DNA of 64,000 nt from Neopusillimonas maritima (lineage in GTDB: Bacteria; Pseudomonadota; Gammaproteobacteria; Burkholderiales; Burkholderiaceae_B): contig NZ_NQOU01000004.1 of the NCBI RefSeq assembly GCF_003576595.1, forward strand, positions 1 to 64,000. The letters are read 5' to 3'. Made by a program: the position numbers and the translations under genes. Below are positions 17,074 to 26,707 of this stretch, piece by piece (positions within the stretch are counted from its first letter, which is position 1; every line of letters begins with the position of its first letter). The notes under the pieces were generated by a model that was given only the letters and a program-made list of their open reading frames with translations, had not been told where the DNA came from and made no database searches.

Positions 17074-18246
17074 TTAATGGCGCGAAGCGCCTTTAATAAG
17101 TTGACGCTTAAGCATCGGCACGGTATTTACTATTGATAGCCCGGCATTTCTTGCTATCACGACCGGTGGAAAACGGGACGAAAACAAACGATGCAAACCA
17201 TCGGTGACAAAACGCATCATGAAAACAGGCTCCGCACGTGCGCGACGATAACGCGCCAATAACCGCACATCGCCGGCACGCTGATATGACGGTTTTTCGC
17301 GTAAAACGTTCAATAATGCAGCGACGTCGCCCAAGCCAAGGTTCAAACCCTGCCCCGCCAAAGGGTGGACCCGATGCGCGGCATCGCCCACTAATGCCAC
17401 GCCGGGCGCAATCACATCGCTGGATTCAAGAAAAAGGGGAAAACCCAGTACCGGCGCCGCCACCCGAACCTGGCCCAACTCATGGTTGAGCCCGGCCAAA
17501 TGGGTATTCAGCCAATTGCGCGCCTGGTCTTCTGCCATGGCCAACAAAGGCTCAGCCGCTTTTTTGGGCATAGACCAAACCAATGAAACTTGCGCGCCTG
17601 CCTGCGTGTTCGGCGTAGGCAAAAATGCAATCACGCCTTCTGCAGTAAACCACTGCAGAGCCGTATTCTGATGAGGTCGCTCGACATGCAAATGGGTAAC
17701 CACCCCCATTTCATCATAAGCACGCGAAGAGGATTTTATGTGTGCCGCGTCACGAACGGCCGAGCGCGCCCCTTCAGCCCCCACTACTAAATCTACCTCG
17801 ATAAGTGACCCGGATTCAGTACAAATTCTGCCTGGCGCATCAAAAGCAACAAAGCGATCATTTAGCCATTCAACCCCGAACACCCGCACCGCTTGTGTAA
17901 GCGCACGCTCTATTTCGTCTGACTCAACAATCCAGGCCATAACGTCCTGTGCATCCTGCCAGGCATTCAGCTCAAGACGCCCACTGGCGTCGCCGAAAAC
18001 CTGCATGGCTTCCACCGGCGTAACCCGGGAAGCATCAAGCAGCGACCAAACACCCAGCGACTCCAGAAAACGCCGGCTGGCGGGCGAAATGGCATAAACC
18101 CGGGCACCAAAACAATGGGGCCGGGCCGGTGCAATAACACGCTGCGGGCCAACCAGAACAGTACGAAATCCGGCGCGCGTCAGCCCCAGGGCCGTAGCCA
18201 AACCCACAATACCGGTTCCGCAAACCGCGATATCCGTCTTTTTCAT
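17074..18246 (-). CDS. FAD-dependent hydroxylase, UbiH/UbiF/VisC/COQ6 family
   Basis: This 390-residue flavoprotein monooxygenase has a dinucleotide fold (VCGTGIVGLATALGLTRAG, about residue 7), the middle motif GAEGARSAVRDAA (about 155) and GDAAHRVHPLAGQGLNLGLGDVAAL (about 290). Together these define the ubiquinone-biosynthesis hydroxylases. The ATG at 18246 overlaps the mltA stop codon as ATGA, so the two are co-translated. It probably performs one aromatic hydroxylation of ubiquinone biosynthesis; which ring position cannot be decided. Confidence 0.88.
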   Translation of the reverse strand: MKKTDIAVCGTGIVGLATALGLTRAGFRTVLVGPQRVIAPARPHCFGARVYAISPASRRFLESLGVWSLLDASRVTPVEAMQVFGDASGRLELNAWQDAQDVMAWIVESDEIERALTQAVRVFGVEWLNDRFVAFDAPGRICTESGSLIEVDLVVGAEGARSAVRDAAHIKSSSRAYDEMGVVTHLHVERPHQNTALQWFTAEGVIAFLPTPNTQAGAQVSLVWSMPKKAAEPLLAMAEDQARNWLNTHLAGLNHELGQVRVAAPVLGFPLFLESSDVIAPGVALVGDAAHRVHPLAGQGLNLGLGDVAALLNVLREKPSYQRAGDVRLLARYRRARAEPVFMMRFVTDGLHRLFSSRFPPVVIARNAGLSIVNTVPMLKRQLIKGASRH

Positions 18247-19529
18247 CGTGCCGAGGGTGCACCCGCTTGTCGTGGCCAAAGCACCCAAACCTCGCCTTTT
18301 TGTTTCATTCTGCCGGCTTGTGCACCGGCGTCATCGCCAAAACCCCAGTAATAGTCAACCCGCGCCGCACCCTTAATGGCCGCGCCGGTGTCTTGCGCAA
18401 ACACCAGACGGCGCAATGGGGTTGGCGACGCAGGATAAGTAGTGGCCAGATACACTGGAGCCCCCAGGGGTACAAAAGAGGTATCGACCGCAATTGACCG
18501 CCCCCCGATCAGCGCAATGCCGTACGCCCCTTTGGGCCCCAACTCAGGGTCGAGAACGGCTTCCTCGCGGAAAAACACCATGGCCTCATTCGCATTCAAC
18601 ATTTCCTGAACACGTTGAGGGTTGCGTTTCGCCCATGCCTTGATATTTTGCATGGAAGCCTGCGCCAGGGGAAGCTCTCCCTGGTCGGCAAGCCATTTCC
18701 CGATAGAAGCATACGGGCGACCGTTGTGGTTGTCGTATGCTAAACGAATGGTTTCACCATTAGGTAATTGCGCCCGACCTGAACCCTGTATTTGCAGGAA
18801 AAACGCTTCGACCGGGTCGTTTGCCCAAACAATGACCGGCGGAGGATCATCGGACTGCGCGATTTGCGCCCGTGTGTCGTATGGGACCACCCGTTGGCCG
18901 TCGAGCTTGCCGCGAATTCTTTTTCCCGCAAGTTCCGGGTAAACCGCACCCAGGTCAATCGTAAGCAAATCGTCTGGCGACGCGTATAACGGCCACTGAT
19001 ATTCGCCGGTGCGTTCACGGGATGCATAAATAAGAGGTTCGTAGTAACCCGTGACTGTGTTGCGCGCAAGCTCACCGGTGCCTGTAAGCAAACGCCAGGG
19101 TTGCAAGTGCCGTTGCAGAAACGCGCGAATTGCCGCAGTGTCGGTAGAGCCCTCTTCGGGCAGGCCGGACATCAACACCTCGGCACAGACGGGTTGCCAG
19201 ACGCGAGGGGTAGCACGCGCCGGCATAGTTAATGACCCCGAGACGGGGCGCATTAAGCCTTTGCAGTTATTAACGAACGCCTTCCACACCTGATTCAGAT
19301 TGTCGTCCTGCCAGCCTGGCAACGCTCCCCATTCAACGGCCTGAAACTTTCCGGCAAGGGAACGGGCCGGCGTTTCCGGCAATGACGTCAGTTCGGGTAC
19401 CTGCAATGGCCGCACCGAAATATCCTCAACCGGCTCGGCCGGCGCAACCGATGGTGGCGGCTCAGGCTCGGTAGTGGTACAGGCGGCCAAAAAAATCGAC
19501 AACAAAAATACGGGCAGTAGCCGGTTCAC
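18243..19529 (-). CDS. mltA: Membrane-bound lytic murein transglycosylase A (lipoprotein)
   Basis: This 428-residue enzyme cleaves the glycan strands of peptidoglycan. With a GTG start at 19529 (GGAG six bases upstream) the protein begins with a compact lipoprotein signal whose lipobox LAAC places the lipidated Cys at residue 17. The ATG at 19559 and the earlier frame start would bury the signal or overlap apaG. MltA and 3D domains follow: VTGYYEPLIYASRERTGEYQWPLY and, near the end, DTGAAIKGAARVDYYWGFGDDAG with the catalytic Asp. Upstream apaG and downstream ubiH-like genes are in the same orientation. Confidence 0.88.
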   Translation of the reverse strand: MNRLLPVFLLSIFLAACTTTEPEPPPSVAPAEPVEDISVRPLQVPELTSLPETPARSLAGKFQAVEWGALPGWQDDNLNQVWKAFVNNCKGLMRPVSGSLTMPARATPRVWQPVCAEVLMSGLPEEGSTDTAAIRAFLQRHLQPWRLLTGTGELARNTVTGYYEPLIYASRERTGEYQWPLYASPDDLLTIDLGAVYPELAGKRIRGKLDGQRVVPYDTRAQIAQSDDPPPVIVWANDPVEAFFLQIQGSGRAQLPNGETIRLAYDNHNGRPYASIGKWLADQGELPLAQASMQNIKAWAKRNPQRVQEMLNANEAMVFFREEAVLDPELGPKGAYGIALIGGRSIAVDTSFVPLGAPVYLATTYPASPTPLRRLVFAQDTGAAIKGAARVDYYWGFGDDAGAQAGRMKQKGEVWVLWPRQAGAPSAR

Positions 19530-19569
19530 GGAAGCTCCAGAGCAGGAAAATGCGGTCATCAGTACAATC

Positions 19570-19944
19570 TCAATGCAGTGTGCGCGGCATGGCCAACACG
19601 AATTCGGCAATTTCGGCCTCAAACGGAATACCGTTGTCACCCACGCAATGATACGAGCCCTTCATGGTTCCATGCGGTGTGGGCAAGGGGCAACCACTGG
19701 TGTATTCGAACGTTTCGCCCGGGGCCAAGAGCGGTTGTTGCCCAACCACGCCCAACCCCCGCACTTCCTGCACATTCTGCCGGCCATCGGTAATAATCCA
19801 ATGTCGGCTGATTACCTGGGCGGCATGTTCACCATTATTGGTAATGCGTACGGTATAAGCGAAAACGTAATGCTGCTGATCAGGTTTAGACTGCTCCGGC
19901 AGATACTGAGGGGTTACCGTGATACTCAGATCATATGGTTTCAT
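19570..19944 (-). CDS. apaG: ApaG protein (Co2+/Mg2+ efflux-associated, DUF525)
   Basis: This 124-residue protein is a full-length ApaG: VTPQYLPEQSKPDQQHYVFAYTVRITNNG, then SRHWIITDG...VEVRGLGVVGQQPLLAPGETFEYTSGCPL, then GTMKGSYHCV. It forms an immunoglobulin-like fold; the biochemical role is not settled. It is 40 bases upstream of the mltA GTG and divergent from rpe, as in other Burkholderiales. Confidence 0.9.
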   Translation of the reverse strand: MKPYDLSITVTPQYLPEQSKPDQQHYVFAYTVRITNNGEHAAQVISRHWIITDGRQNVQEVRGLGVVGQQPLLAPGETFEYTSGCPLPTPHGTMKGSYHCVGDNGIPFEAEIAEFVLAMPRTLH

Positions 19945-19961
19945 AAAGCCTTTCCGTGGAA

Positions 19962-19989
19962 TTGAAATACTAATGTCATCCGCAATAAT
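19962..19989 (+). promoter_or_regulatory. Candidate sigma-70 promoter of rpe-gph
   Basis: TTGAAA (19962-19967), a 16-base spacer and AATAAT (19984-19989) lie about 50 bases before the rpe ATG. Both boxes match five of six consensus bases, but the spacing is one short of optimal. Not verified. Confidence 0.4.
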
Positions 19990-20038
19990 GTCATATTCTG
20001 GCCCGAAATTTCAGTGGGTCGCTTCAGGACGGTTATAA

Positions 20039-20752
20039 ATGTCTACATCCAACACCACCCGTATTGCTCCCAGCCTGCTATCTGCCGATTTTGCGCGCCT
20101 GGGTGAAGAAGTTCGCAATGTCGTTGAGGCCGGCGCCGACTGGATTCACTTTGACGTTATGGACAACCATTATGTTCCCAACCTTACCATCGGGCCGATG
20201 GTTTGCCAGGCGATTCGACCACACACATCCGCCCCCATCGATGTTCACTTGATGGTTGAGCCGGTTGACGACATTATCCCGCAATTTGCCAAGGCAGGCG
20301 CCGACATCATCACCTTTCATCCCGAAGCCTCACGCCATCCCGACCGCAGCCTGGCACTGATTAAAGACCACGGCTGCAAGGCAGGTTTGGTTTTCAACCC
20401 CGCCACACCCCTGGACTGGATGGATTACGTTATGGAAAAACTCGACATCATTCTGTTGATGTCTGTAAACCCAGGCTTCGGAGGGCAAAGCTTTATTCCC
20501 ACAACGCTGGCAAAACTAAAACAGGCACGGCACAAAATCGACCAATGGACACAACTGGGCGGACAACCTATTTTGCTTGAAGTGGACGGCGGCGTGAAAG
20601 TGGACAATATCGCCCAAATACGCGCTGCCGGCGCCGATACTTTTGTAGCGGGTTCAGCCATTTTCGGCCAAACCGATTACAAAAATGTCATTGACACCAT
20701 GCGCCAAGAAATTGCCAAAGGTGAAAACAATGCGGAATTGACGCAACCATGA
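20039..20752 (+). CDS. rpe: Ribulose-phosphate 3-epimerase
   Basis: This 237-residue TIM-barrel enzyme interconverts ribulose 5-phosphate and xylulose 5-phosphate in the pentose phosphate pathway. Signatures include [17 protein letters not shown] at the start, [19 protein letters not shown] with a metal-binding His-Asp pair, [14 protein letters not shown], and [12 protein letters not shown] near residue 180. It overlaps gph by 4 bases (ATGA). The order rpe-gph-trpE is common in proteobacteria. Confidence 0.95.
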   Translation: MSTSNTTRIAPSLLSADFARLGEEVRNVVEAGADWIHFDVMDNHYVPNLTIGPMVCQAIRPHTSAPIDVHLMVEPVDDIIPQFAKAGADIITFHPEASRHPDRSLALIKDHGCKAGLVFNPATPLDWMDYVMEKLDIILLMSVNPGFGGQSFIPTTLAKLKQARHKIDQWTQLGGQPILLEVDGGVKVDNIAQIRAAGADTFVAGSAIFGQTDYKNVIDTMRQEIAKGENNAELTQP

Positions 20753-21417
20753 CCTATCACGCCGCCCTGATCGACCTTGACGGCACATTGGTTAACACCA
20801 TACCCGACCTGGCGGATGCCACCAACGCCATGCGCACTCAAATGGGTCTGCGCCCTTTGCCGCAAGATGTCATTGCGCGCTACGTGGGCAAAGGCACTGA
20901 GAACCTGGTTAAAAAAGCATTATCAACGCAACTGAATCAAAAGCCGGACCACGCCACAATCCAACAAGGCCTGCATTTGTTCAATCAGCACTACCATCGG
21001 GTTAACGGTGAGAAATCAACCGTTTACGACGGTGTAATTACAGGGCTCAACCTGTTTCGGCACCATCAAATAAAAATGGCAGTGGTCACCAACAAGCCCA
21101 GCGAATTCACCCTGCCCCTATTACAGGCCTGTGGGCTGCACAACTACTTCGAGCACGTTGTGTGCGGCGACACTTGCAGCCAAAAAAAACCGCACCCCAT
21201 GCCACTGTTGCATGCATGCAACTTATTGGGTGTCACCCCCGAAAATACCCTGCTAATAGGAGATTCCGCCCATGACACTGAAGCAGCGAATGCGGCAGGA
21301 ATCGACGTTTTGGCCGTTCCTTACGGATATAACAACGGACAAAATGTGCAAAATCTGAAAGTCAGTGATATAGTTTCGTCCATTGAGGCAGCGGCCTGTT
21401 GGGCCACGCGCCATTAA
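20749..21417 (+). CDS. gph: Phosphoglycolate phosphatase
   Basis: This 222-residue HAD hydrolase removes phosphate from 2-phosphoglycolate. HAD motif I is [15 protein letters not shown] (residue 7 onward), motif II is VVTNKP near residue 117, the motif III lysine is in QKKPHPMP near 145, and motif IV is [13 protein letters not shown] near 166. It is co-translated with rpe and precedes the trp leader by about 60 bases. Confidence 0.92.
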   Translation: MTYHAALIDLDGTLVNTIPDLADATNAMRTQMGLRPLPQDVIARYVGKGTENLVKKALSTQLNQKPDHATIQQGLHLFNQHYHRVNGEKSTVYDGVITGLNLFRHHQIKMAVVTNKPSEFTLPLLQACGLHNYFEHVVCGDTCSQKKPHPMPLLHACNLLGVTPENTLLIGDSAHDTEAANAAGIDVLAVPYGYNNGQNVQNLKVSDIVSSIEAAACWATRH

Positions 21418-21478
21418 CCCGGTGATCTTCAGTGCTTATGCCTGGGTCTCCTGTTTGAAAGTCGTACTCAAAGTTTTT

Positions 21479-21556
21479 ATGAACCGTTCACAGTCCCTTT
21501 ACACAATCGTCGGCGCCTATTGGCGCTGGTGGCGTTTGTGTTCCGGGTCGCGGTGA
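21479..21556 (+). CDS. trpL: trp operon leader peptide
   Basis: This 25-codon open frame (ATG 21479, TGA 21554) encodes a peptide containing YWRWWR: three tryptophan codons within four at 21521-21532. It ends about 60 bases before a terminator-like hairpin (21615-21646) that precedes trpE. This is the architecture of classical trp attenuation: stalling on Trp codons under starvation favours read-through. The ribosome-binding site is weak. It is too short for standard gene calls, but codon content and position make it convincing. Confidence 0.85.
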   Translation: MNRSQSLYTIVGAYWRWWRLCSGSR

Positions 21557-21567
21557 ATCGTCTCCTG

Positions 21568-21595
21568 GCGCGAAATTAAAAAGCAGCTTTCGCGC
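21568..21595 (+). promoter_or_regulatory. Leader RNA hairpin between trpL and the attenuator
   Basis: GCGCGAAA (21568-21575) pairs perfectly with TTTCGCGC (21588-21595) around a 12-base loop. It lies between the trpL stop and the terminator. It may be a structural spacer of the attenuator. A competing pairing between CCGGGT (21543-21548) and the left terminator arm (21616-21621) is possible and would be the antiterminator. Confidence 0.5.
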
Positions 21596-21614
21596 TAAAA
21601 GTCAGTTTGAATCC

Positions 21615-21646
21615 AGCCCGGATCTACACACGTAGCCGGGCTTTTT
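21615..21646 (+). terminator. trp attenuator terminator
   Basis: AGCCCGG (21615-21621) and CCGGGCT (21636-21642) form a 7-bp GC-rich stem, followed by a T run through 21646. It lies between the leader peptide and trpE and has no gene of its own to end, so it acts as a Rho-independent attenuator rather than an operon terminator. Confidence 0.75.
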
Positions 21647-21693
21647 GGTTTCTGTCCGCTACGTGTTTTCCAGTAACACCAACCGAGAACACC

Positions 21694-23214
21694 ATGACAG
21701 AAATAGAATTCAACGCACTTGCAGCTCAAGGTTTCAACCGCATACCGCTCATTGCCGAAACCTATGCCGACCTGGACACGCCCTTAAGCATCTATCTGAA
21801 ACTGGCCCACAACTCGCCGGAGGGTGGGCGCAACAGCTGCCTGCTGGAGTCGGTCGTGAGTGGTGAGCGCTTCGGTCGTTACTCGTTCATTGGCTTACCG
21901 GCGCACACGGTGATTCGGGCCACCGGCAACAAAACTGAAGTCCTGAAACATGGCAAGGTGGTTGAAACCCATGAGGGCGACCCGCTGGCATTTGTCGAAA
22001 GCTACCAAAATCGTTTCAAAGTGGCGCTGCGGCCAGGCATGCCGCGTTTTGCGGGCGGTTTGGCCGGCTACTTCGGCTACGACACCGTACGCCACGTGGA
22101 ATCAAAACTGGGGCCGGCTGTTAAGCCCTTCCCTTCCGGGCAGGGCGAAGGTACGCCCGACCTGATGCTGCTGCATATCGACGAACTGGTTATTGTGGAC
22201 AACCTGGCCGGGAAAACCTATTTGCTGGTGTATGCCGACACCGCGCAACCCGAAAGTTACATTCAGGCCAAACGGCGTCTTAAAGCACTCAGACAAAAAC
22301 TGCGCACGCCAGTGGTCATTCCTTACGCATACGCCAGTCTGCAAACCGATACCTACCGGGATTTCGAAAAAGAAGACTACCTGGCTGCCGTACGTAAAGC
22401 GAAAGAATACATTGAGGCCGGTGACGTCATGCAAGTACAAATCGGCCAGGCCATCTCCAAACCGTTTCGCGACTCACCGCTTTCGCTGTATCGCGCCCTG
22501 CGCTCGCTCAATCCCTCGCCCTACATGTACTACTGGAATTTCGACGATTTTCACGTCGTGGGCGCTTCGCCTGAAATTCTGGTGCGTCAGGAAACGGTTC
22601 GCGAAGGTGCAAATGAGACTACTAAAGTGACAATCCGCCCGCTGGCCGGCACGCGGCCCCGCGGCGCTACACCCACTGAAGATACGCGACTGGCCGAAGA
22701 ACTGCAGGCAGACCCGAAAGAGCGGGCTGAACACGTGATGCTGATTGATCTGGCTCGTAACGATGTCGGACGCGTCGCTAAAACCGGTACGGTTGAAGTA
22801 ACCGAAACCATGGCTATTGAGCGTTACTCTCATGTGCAACACCTGGTGTCAAACGTATCGGGCCAACTTAAGCCAGGTCTAAGCAATATGGACGTTTTGC
22901 GGGCGACCTTCCCGGCCGGCACGCTAACCGGCGCCCCCAAAGTGCGCGCGATGGAGATTATTGATGAACTGGAACCCGTTCGCCGCGGTATTTATGGTGG
23001 TGCGGCAGGTTACCTGAGCTATAGCGGTGAAATGGACGTGGCCATTGCGATACGCACGGGCATTATTAAAAACGGCATGCTGTATGTTCAGGCAGCAGCC
23101 GGCATTGTGGCTGATTCGGACCCGGAAAAAGAATGGCAGGAAACCGAAGCGAAGGCACGCGCGCTGATTCGCGCCGCCGAAAAAGTCCAGTTCGGTTTGG
23201 ACGAACCCATTTAA
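21694..23214 (+). CDS. trpE: Anthranilate synthase component I
   Basis: This 506-residue protein makes anthranilate from chorismate with ammonia supplied by TrpG. N-terminal ANTS domain with the Trp-feedback segment LLES (about residue 50), C-terminal chorismate-binding domain with [43 protein letters not shown] and [22 protein letters not shown]. The start at 21694 (MTEIEF) follows the attenuator; the frame from 21607 runs through the terminator and is not used. First structural gene of trpEGDC. Confidence 0.95.
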   Translation: MTEIEFNALAAQGFNRIPLIAETYADLDTPLSIYLKLAHNSPEGGRNSCLLESVVSGERFGRYSFIGLPAHTVIRATGNKTEVLKHGKVVETHEGDPLAFVESYQNRFKVALRPGMPRFAGGLAGYFGYDTVRHVESKLGPAVKPFPSGQGEGTPDLMLLHIDELVIVDNLAGKTYLLVYADTAQPESYIQAKRRLKALRQKLRTPVVIPYAYASLQTDTYRDFEKEDYLAAVRKAKEYIEAGDVMQVQIGQAISKPFRDSPLSLYRALRSLNPSPYMYYWNFDDFHVVGASPEILVRQETVREGANETTKVTIRPLAGTRPRGATPTEDTRLAEELQADPKERAEHVMLIDLARNDVGRVAKTGTVEVTETMAIERYSHVQHLVSNVSGQLKPGLSNMDVLRATFPAGTLTGAPKVRAMEIIDELEPVRRGIYGGAAGYLSYSGEMDVAIAIRTGIIKNGMLYVQAAAGIVADSDPEKEWQETEAKARALIRAAEKVQFGLDEPI

Positions 23215-23236
23215 GCCCCGTCGCCGGAGACACAAA

Positions 23237-23800
23237 ATGCTTCTTATGCTTGATAACTACGACTCATTCACCTACAACCTGGTGCATTACTTTGGCGAAC
23301 TGGGGGAAGAGGTTCACGTTGTTCGTAATGACCAACTCACCCTACCTGAACTGCTGGCACTGCAGCCGGATCGCTTGTGCATCTCGCCCGGCCCTTGTGC
23401 GCCGGATCAAGCCGGCGTTTCAATTGAACTGATTCAGGCGCTGGCCGGGAAAGTACCGATTCTGGGTGTTTGTCTGGGACACCAGGCAATCGGGGCGGCT
23501 TTCGGCGGCGATATTGTGCGGGCCCAAACCCTTATGCACGGTAAAACTTCACCCATTCAACATAAGGGCGAAGACATTTTCACAGGGTTACCGTCTCCTT
23601 TTACCGTCACGCGTTACCACTCTCTGGCGATCAATCGCAGCACCCTGCCCGACTGCCTGGAAATAACCGCGCAAACCGACGATGGTGAAATCATGGGTAT
23701 TCGTCACAAAACCGACCCGATCTTCGGCGTACAGTTCCATCCCGAATCCATCCTGAGCGAGCATGGCCACGCCCTGCTTGAACGATTTCTTAAAATATAG
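23237..23800 (+). CDS. trpG: Anthranilate/aminodeoxychorismate synthase component II (glutamine amidotransferase)
   Basis: This 187-residue class I glutamine amidotransferase has the oxyanion region [11 protein letters not shown], the nucleophile Cys in [15 protein letters not shown] (about residue 79), and the His-Glu pair in [13 protein letters not shown] (about 168). It supplies ammonia to TrpE, and in many bacteria also to PabB. It follows trpE by 22 bases. Confidence 0.93.
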   Translation: MLLMLDNYDSFTYNLVHYFGELGEEVHVVRNDQLTLPELLALQPDRLCISPGPCAPDQAGVSIELIQALAGKVPILGVCLGHQAIGAAFGGDIVRAQTLMHGKTSPIQHKGEDIFTGLPSPFTVTRYHSLAINRSTLPDCLEITAQTDDGEIMGIRHKTDPIFGVQFHPESILSEHGHALLERFLKI

Positions 23801-23815
23801 AAAAAGGAAAGCAAA

Positions 23816-24850
23816 ATGACACACATTACCCCTACAGAAGCCTTGGCCCGTTGCGTAGAACACCGCGAAATTTTCCACGATGAAATGTTGCAGCTTATGC
23901 GTACCCTGATGCGTGGTGAAATGTCGCCACAAATGGCCACCGCCCTGATCATGGGCCTGCGCGTGAAGAAAGAGACCATTGGTGAAATTACCGCAGCCGC
24001 GCAAGTCATGCGCGAATTTGCCACAAAAGTGGAAACACCCAACCCGGATGAGCTTCTGGACATGGCCGGCACCGGCGGAGACGGCAGCAACACCTTCAAC
24101 ATCTCCACGGCTGCCATGTTCGTTGCCGCCGCCTCAGGCGCTAAAGTTGCCAAACATGGTGGTCGCAGTGCCTCGTCATCGTCGGGCAGTGTCGACGTAG
24201 TTGAGGCACTCGGTGTGAACATTGAACTCACGCCCGAACAAATTGCAGAGTGTATTGCCGAAACGGGCATGGGCTTCATGTTCGCGCCGGCTCACCATGG
24301 CGCCATGAAGTATGTGGCCCCCATCCGCAAAGAGCTCGGCATCAAAACCATATTTAATATACTCGGGCCGCTCACCAACCCCGCCGGAGCGGGCAACCAG
24401 TTGATGGGCGTATTTCACGGCGACCTGGTCGGCATTCAGGTACGGGTATTGGAACGCCTCGGATCCAAGCACGTTCTGATCGTACACGGCAAAGACGGCA
24501 TGGACGAAGTCTCGCTGGGCGCGCCCACGCTCATTGGCGAGCTCAAAGACGGTGAAATCAATGAATATGAAATTCACCCGGAAGACTTTAATGTCACGAT
24601 GTCGTCAAACCGTTCGCTTAAAGTCAATAACCGGGAAGAATCCGCAGCCCTGGTAAGGGAAGCTCTGGATAATGTCGAAGGCCCGGCTCGTGATATCGTT
24701 GCGCTCAATGCAGGTTTGGCCATTTATGCCGCCAACCGCACCCAAACAATGAAAGAAGGCGTCAAACTGGCATTTGAACTCATTGCCAGCGGCGCCGCGC
24801 GCGAACAACTGGAAACATTCGCCGCGTATACCCGGAAATTCAAGTCATGA
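23816..24850 (+). CDS. trpD: Anthranilate phosphoribosyltransferase
   Basis: This 344-residue enzyme attaches phosphoribose to anthranilate. Conserved motifs: [22 protein letters not shown] near residue 82 (PRPP binding), [21 protein letters not shown] near 107, and LGPLTNPAG near 180. AAGGAAAG lies upstream of the ATG. It overlaps trpC by 4 bases (ATGA). Confidence 0.95.
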   Translation: MTHITPTEALARCVEHREIFHDEMLQLMRTLMRGEMSPQMATALIMGLRVKKETIGEITAAAQVMREFATKVETPNPDELLDMAGTGGDGSNTFNISTAAMFVAAASGAKVAKHGGRSASSSSGSVDVVEALGVNIELTPEQIAECIAETGMGFMFAPAHHGAMKYVAPIRKELGIKTIFNILGPLTNPAGAGNQLMGVFHGDLVGIQVRVLERLGSKHVLIVHGKDGMDEVSLGAPTLIGELKDGEINEYEIHPEDFNVTMSSNRSLKVNNREESAALVREALDNVEGPARDIVALNAGLAIYAANRTQTMKEGVKLAFELIASGAAREQLETFAAYTRKFKS

Positions 24851-25635
24851 GTGACATCCTTAAAAAAATACTGGAAACCAAAAAGACCGAAGTCGCTACG
24901 GCGCGCCAAATGCGCAGTGAAGCCGAGGTCTTGCGCGAAGCACAAAGCCGCAAAGATCTGCGTGGCTTCATCAATGCCTTGGAAAGCAAAATCGAACAAG
25001 GTAAGCCTGCGGTCATTGCCGAGGTAAAAAAAGCGTCACCCTCAAAAGGTGTGATTCGGGAAGACTTCAACCCTGCCAATATTGCGAGCTCATATGCGGC
25101 ACACGGCGCCGCCTGCCTGTCCGTACTCACCGATGTGCAGTATTTCCAGGGTTCATACGATTACCTGCGCCAGGCGCGGGCGGCATGCTCGCTACCCATC
25201 CTGCGCAAAGACTTCATGATCGACCCCTACCAGATCGCCCATTCCCGCGCACTCGGCGCGGACTGCATTCTATTGATTGTGGCGGCTTTGAGTCGGACGC
25301 AATTATTTGAACTGGAAAGCCTGGCACTGGAACTGGGCATGGATGTGCTGGTTGAAGTGCATGATCGCGATGAGCTGGAAATTGCCCTGCAAATGCAATC
25401 GAAGCTGCTTGGCATCAACAACCGGAATCTGCGTACTTTCGAAGTGTCTCTGCAAAACACCATCGATATGCTGCCGCTCATTCCCGCAGATCGTTTGGTT
25501 GTGACGGAAAGTGCCATTCACACCCGCGAAGACGTTGAGCTTATGCGCAGCCATAACGTGAATGCCTTTTTGGTAGGCGAGCGATTCATGCGGGCTGAAG
25601 AGCCGGGCCAGGCCCTGGAGGAGCTCTTTTTCTGA
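24847..25635 (+). CDS. trpC: Indole-3-glycerol phosphate synthase
   Basis: This 262-residue TIM-barrel protein closes the indole ring in tryptophan synthesis. It is the monofunctional TrpC form (no TrpF fusion). Key motifs: [18 protein letters not shown] with catalytic Lys near residue 58, [12 protein letters not shown] near 118, [16 protein letters not shown] near 182, and [12 protein letters not shown] near 218. trpF, trpB and trpA are not in this window, so the pathway is split, as in other betaproteobacteria. Confidence 0.95.
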   Translation: MSDILKKILETKKTEVATARQMRSEAEVLREAQSRKDLRGFINALESKIEQGKPAVIAEVKKASPSKGVIREDFNPANIASSYAAHGAACLSVLTDVQYFQGSYDYLRQARAACSLPILRKDFMIDPYQIAHSRALGADCILLIVAALSRTQLFELESLALELGMDVLVEVHDRDELEIALQMQSKLLGINNRNLRTFEVSLQNTIDMLPLIPADRLVVTESAIHTREDVELMRSHNVNAFLVGERFMRAEEPGQALEELFF

Positions 25636-25669
25636 CACCCTGTGCGCAAAACAATTTAAAACCCACCTG

Positions 25670-26395
25670 ATGCCTCATTCTTTACCCGCTCAATACGACA
25701 ACCAATACATTGGGGGCTTGCTTGATCAATTTCAGGCGCTCCCGGTTGAGTGGCAACGTGTTCTGGAACCGGAAAGGCACCGCCTGGAAGCGTTAGACGC
25801 GTTTCTGACTCAACGGCTTCAGAACGGTGCCACGATTTTTCCAAAAAACATATTCAAAGCGTTGCAACTGGTCCACCCGGAAAACATCCGGGTTGTGATT
25901 TTGGGGCAAGACCCCTACCACGGGCCGAATCAGGCACAAGGTCTGGCATTCTCGGTTCCCGACACCACACCCTGCCCGCCCAGTTTGCGCAATATATTTG
26001 GCGAGCTGCATCGAAGTATGCCGGACGCTTTACGGTCGCCCTCGCACGACCTATCCCACTGGGCGCAACAAGGGGTTCTGTTGCTTAATACCGTATTAAC
26101 CGTTGAACAAGGCAAACCCGCCTCCCATGCGCGCAAAGGCTGGGAAACGATTACCGATTCAATCATCCGCTTTGCCGGCGCGCTGCCCCAGCCCAAAGTG
26201 TTTATGCTTTGGGGAAATCACGCACAACAAAAAGCCGGCTGCGTGCCTGAAGCGCCCAACAACCTGATACTAAAAGCCAACCACCCTTCCCCACTCTCTG
26301 CACGGCGCCCGCCTGTGCCATTTTTGGGTTGCAACCATTTTGTATCAGCGAACCACTGGTTAACAGAACAAGGACAAACACTTATCCACTGGTAA
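25670..26395 (+). CDS. ung: Uracil-DNA glycosylase
   Basis: This 241-residue family 1 UDG removes uracil from DNA. The water-activating loop GQDPYHGPNQAQGLAFSV sits near residue 77, the uracil-recognition LLNTVLTVE near 136, and the minor-groove loop HPSPLSA near 204. It follows trpC by 34 bases and may share its transcript. Confidence 0.95.
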   Translation: MPHSLPAQYDNQYIGGLLDQFQALPVEWQRVLEPERHRLEALDAFLTQRLQNGATIFPKNIFKALQLVHPENIRVVILGQDPYHGPNQAQGLAFSVPDTTPCPPSLRNIFGELHRSMPDALRSPSHDLSHWAQQGVLLLNTVLTVEQGKPASHARKGWETITDSIIRFAGALPQPKVFMLWGNHAQQKAGCVPEAPNNLILKANHPSPLSARRPPVPFLGCNHFVSANHWLTEQGQTLIHW

Positions 26396-26707
26396 CGTAA
26401 ACAGTGTGTCACCCTAACGACTGTTACAAATTAGTACTATCCCTAGGTCGTGTTCCGCGTCTATACTGCGGCCACTGCATTTTTAAGCGTTGGCATTTTT
26501 GTGCGGCCTTGCCGCATCCTAGCAGTTGGCTCAATCCAGAATCACCCATGCTCAACGCCATCGATTCCTGACCCCCCAAGCCTGGTCGTTTTCTCGTTAG
26601 CACATAACGATGTCCTTTAGGTTGATTGGTCGGCACGATGTTCAATCAACCGGGTCCGGATAACTCCCCCGTTCCCTGACAATGCCTTCATTGGCAAAGG
26701 ATATCTC
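26396..26707 (+). other. 312-base non-coding leader upstream of the DEAD-box helicase
   Basis: No convincing gene is seen. The region holds a possible -10 box TATACT at 26462-26467 without a good -35, and a perfect 9-bp inverted repeat GGTTGATTG (26620-26628) / CAATCAACC (26643-26651) with a 14-base loop. A long structured 5' untranslated region is usual for cold-inducible or autoregulated DEAD-box helicase genes; that link is inference. Confidence 0.45.
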
